Part shown: piece after piece, positions 13,524 through 13,935 of the stretch
Layout: each line of letters starts with the position of its first letter
Numbering within the stretch: the stretch's first letter is position 1
DNA from: Acidaminococcaceae bacterium
GTDB lineage: Bacteria; Bacillota; Negativicutes; Acidaminococcales; Acidaminococcaceae
NCBI GenBank assembly: GCA_022653215.1
Contig: JALCSJ010000040.1
Span: 1 to 13,935, forward strand
Reading direction: 5' to 3'
DNA: 13,935 bases
Made by a program: the position numbers and the translations under genes
Notes under the pieces: generated by a model
What the model was told of the DNA's origin: nothing
The model's input: the letters and a program-made list of their open reading frames with translations, nothing else
The model's database searches: none

Positions 13524-13935
13524 ATGAGAATAGTTTTTATGGGAACGCCATTGTTTGCTGTAGCCAGCTTAAAAGCTTTAGTGGAGAATTCCTCTTGTGA
13601 AGTAGTGGGTGTTGTTACTCAGCCGGACAGACCTAAAGGCCGGGGCAAGAAGATTATGGAATCTCCCGTGAAAGTTTTTGCTCAGGAACATGGTTTACCT
13701 GTACTGCAACCGGAAAAAGTAAAGAATCCCGACTCTATAGAAGCACTAAGAAAACTGAATCCGGAATTAATTGTAGTTGCTGCTTTCGGACAATTTTTGC
13801 CGGAAAGCATCTTGACTATGCCTAAATATGGGTGTATTAATGTACATGCTTCTCTTTTGCCCAGTTACAGAGGAGCGGCACCTATTCATTATGCCATCTT
13901 GAAAGGTGAAAAAACCGCAGGGGTTACTATTATGG
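13524..13935 (+). CDS. fmt: Methionyl-tRNA formyltransferase, N-terminal part
   Basis: Fmt formylates Met-tRNAfMet using 10-formyltetrahydrofolate, producing the initiator for bacterial translation. The window ends inside the gene after 137 codons; the family is usually about 310-320 residues, so more than half is missing. The visible part shows MRIVFMGTPLFAV at the start, VVTQPDRPKGRGKK at 30-43, and INVHASLLPSYRGAAP at 105-120, with catalytic N106 and H108 at the same numbers as in E. coli Fmt and the SLLP-x-YRG tRNA/folate loop at 110-117. The third catalytic residue, an aspartate near 144, lies beyond the edge. The ribosome binding site AAAGGAAG is inside the end of def, and the two genes are separated by two bases, so they form one operon. 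Confidence 0.97.
   Translation, partial: MRIVFMGTPLFAVASLKALVENSSCEVVGVVTQPDRPKGRGKKIMESPVKVFAQEHGLPVLQPEKVKNPDSIEALRKLNPELIVVAAFGQFLPESILTMPKYGCINVHASLLPSYRGAAPIHYAILKGEKTAGVTIM

Overview
The window looks like chromosome of a low- to mid-GC Firmicute with an outer membrane, most likely a member of the Negativicutes. Two signals support this. The right half carries typical Firmicute features: a SAM-I (S-box) riboswitch in front of metK, strong sigma-A type promoters, AGGAGG-like ribosome binding sites and a priA-def-fmt gene order. The left half carries O-antigen/LPS-type genes: an O-antigen ligase family protein and a phosphoethanolamine transferase of the EptA/CptA type. The genus cannot be fixed from the sequence alone.

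Left region (1-3012, + strand): the end of a surface polysaccharide gene cluster. It holds the C-terminal part of a probable glycosyltransferase (1-537), an O-antigen ligase/polymerase-type membrane protein (566-1786) and a GT2 glycosyltransferase (1938-2948). A strong hairpin terminator closes it at 2962-3012. The first two genes are visibly more AT-rich than the rest, as is common for exchanged polysaccharide loci.

Middle region (3014-6666, - strand): a two-gene operon read leftward from a near-consensus promoter (6638-6666). It encodes a membrane-bound phosphoethanolamine transferase-like enzyme and a PIG-L/LmbE-type deacetylase with a discoidin-like region and an unassigned C-terminal tail. 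Both probably modify a cell-surface glycan. A small hairpin between them holds the ribosome binding site of the second gene in its loop.

Central right region (6714-9029, + strand): the AmmeMemoRadiSam system, a conserved trio whose function is not settled. Here it is two abutting genes: an AmrB (MEMO1-like)-AmrA (AMMECR1) fusion and the radical SAM enzyme AmrS. No terminator is visible between amrS and the metK promoter, so readthrough would pass into the SAM riboswitch.

Right region (9055-13935, + strand): housekeeping genes. metK sits under a TTGACA-N17-TATAAT promoter and a SAM-I riboswitch with a mutually exclusive terminator and antiterminator. priA follows closely. A long REP-like palindrome then separates priA from def and fmt (cut by the window end), which have their own likely promoter. 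MetK makes SAM (used by AmrS and methyltransferases), PriA restarts replication forks, and Fmt and Def add and remove the N-formyl group at the two ends of translation.

No tRNA, rRNA, CRISPR array, transposase gene or phage gene was recognised. No gene-free stretch exceeds 300 bases; the longest is about 200 bases (6610-6812), and it holds two divergent promoters.
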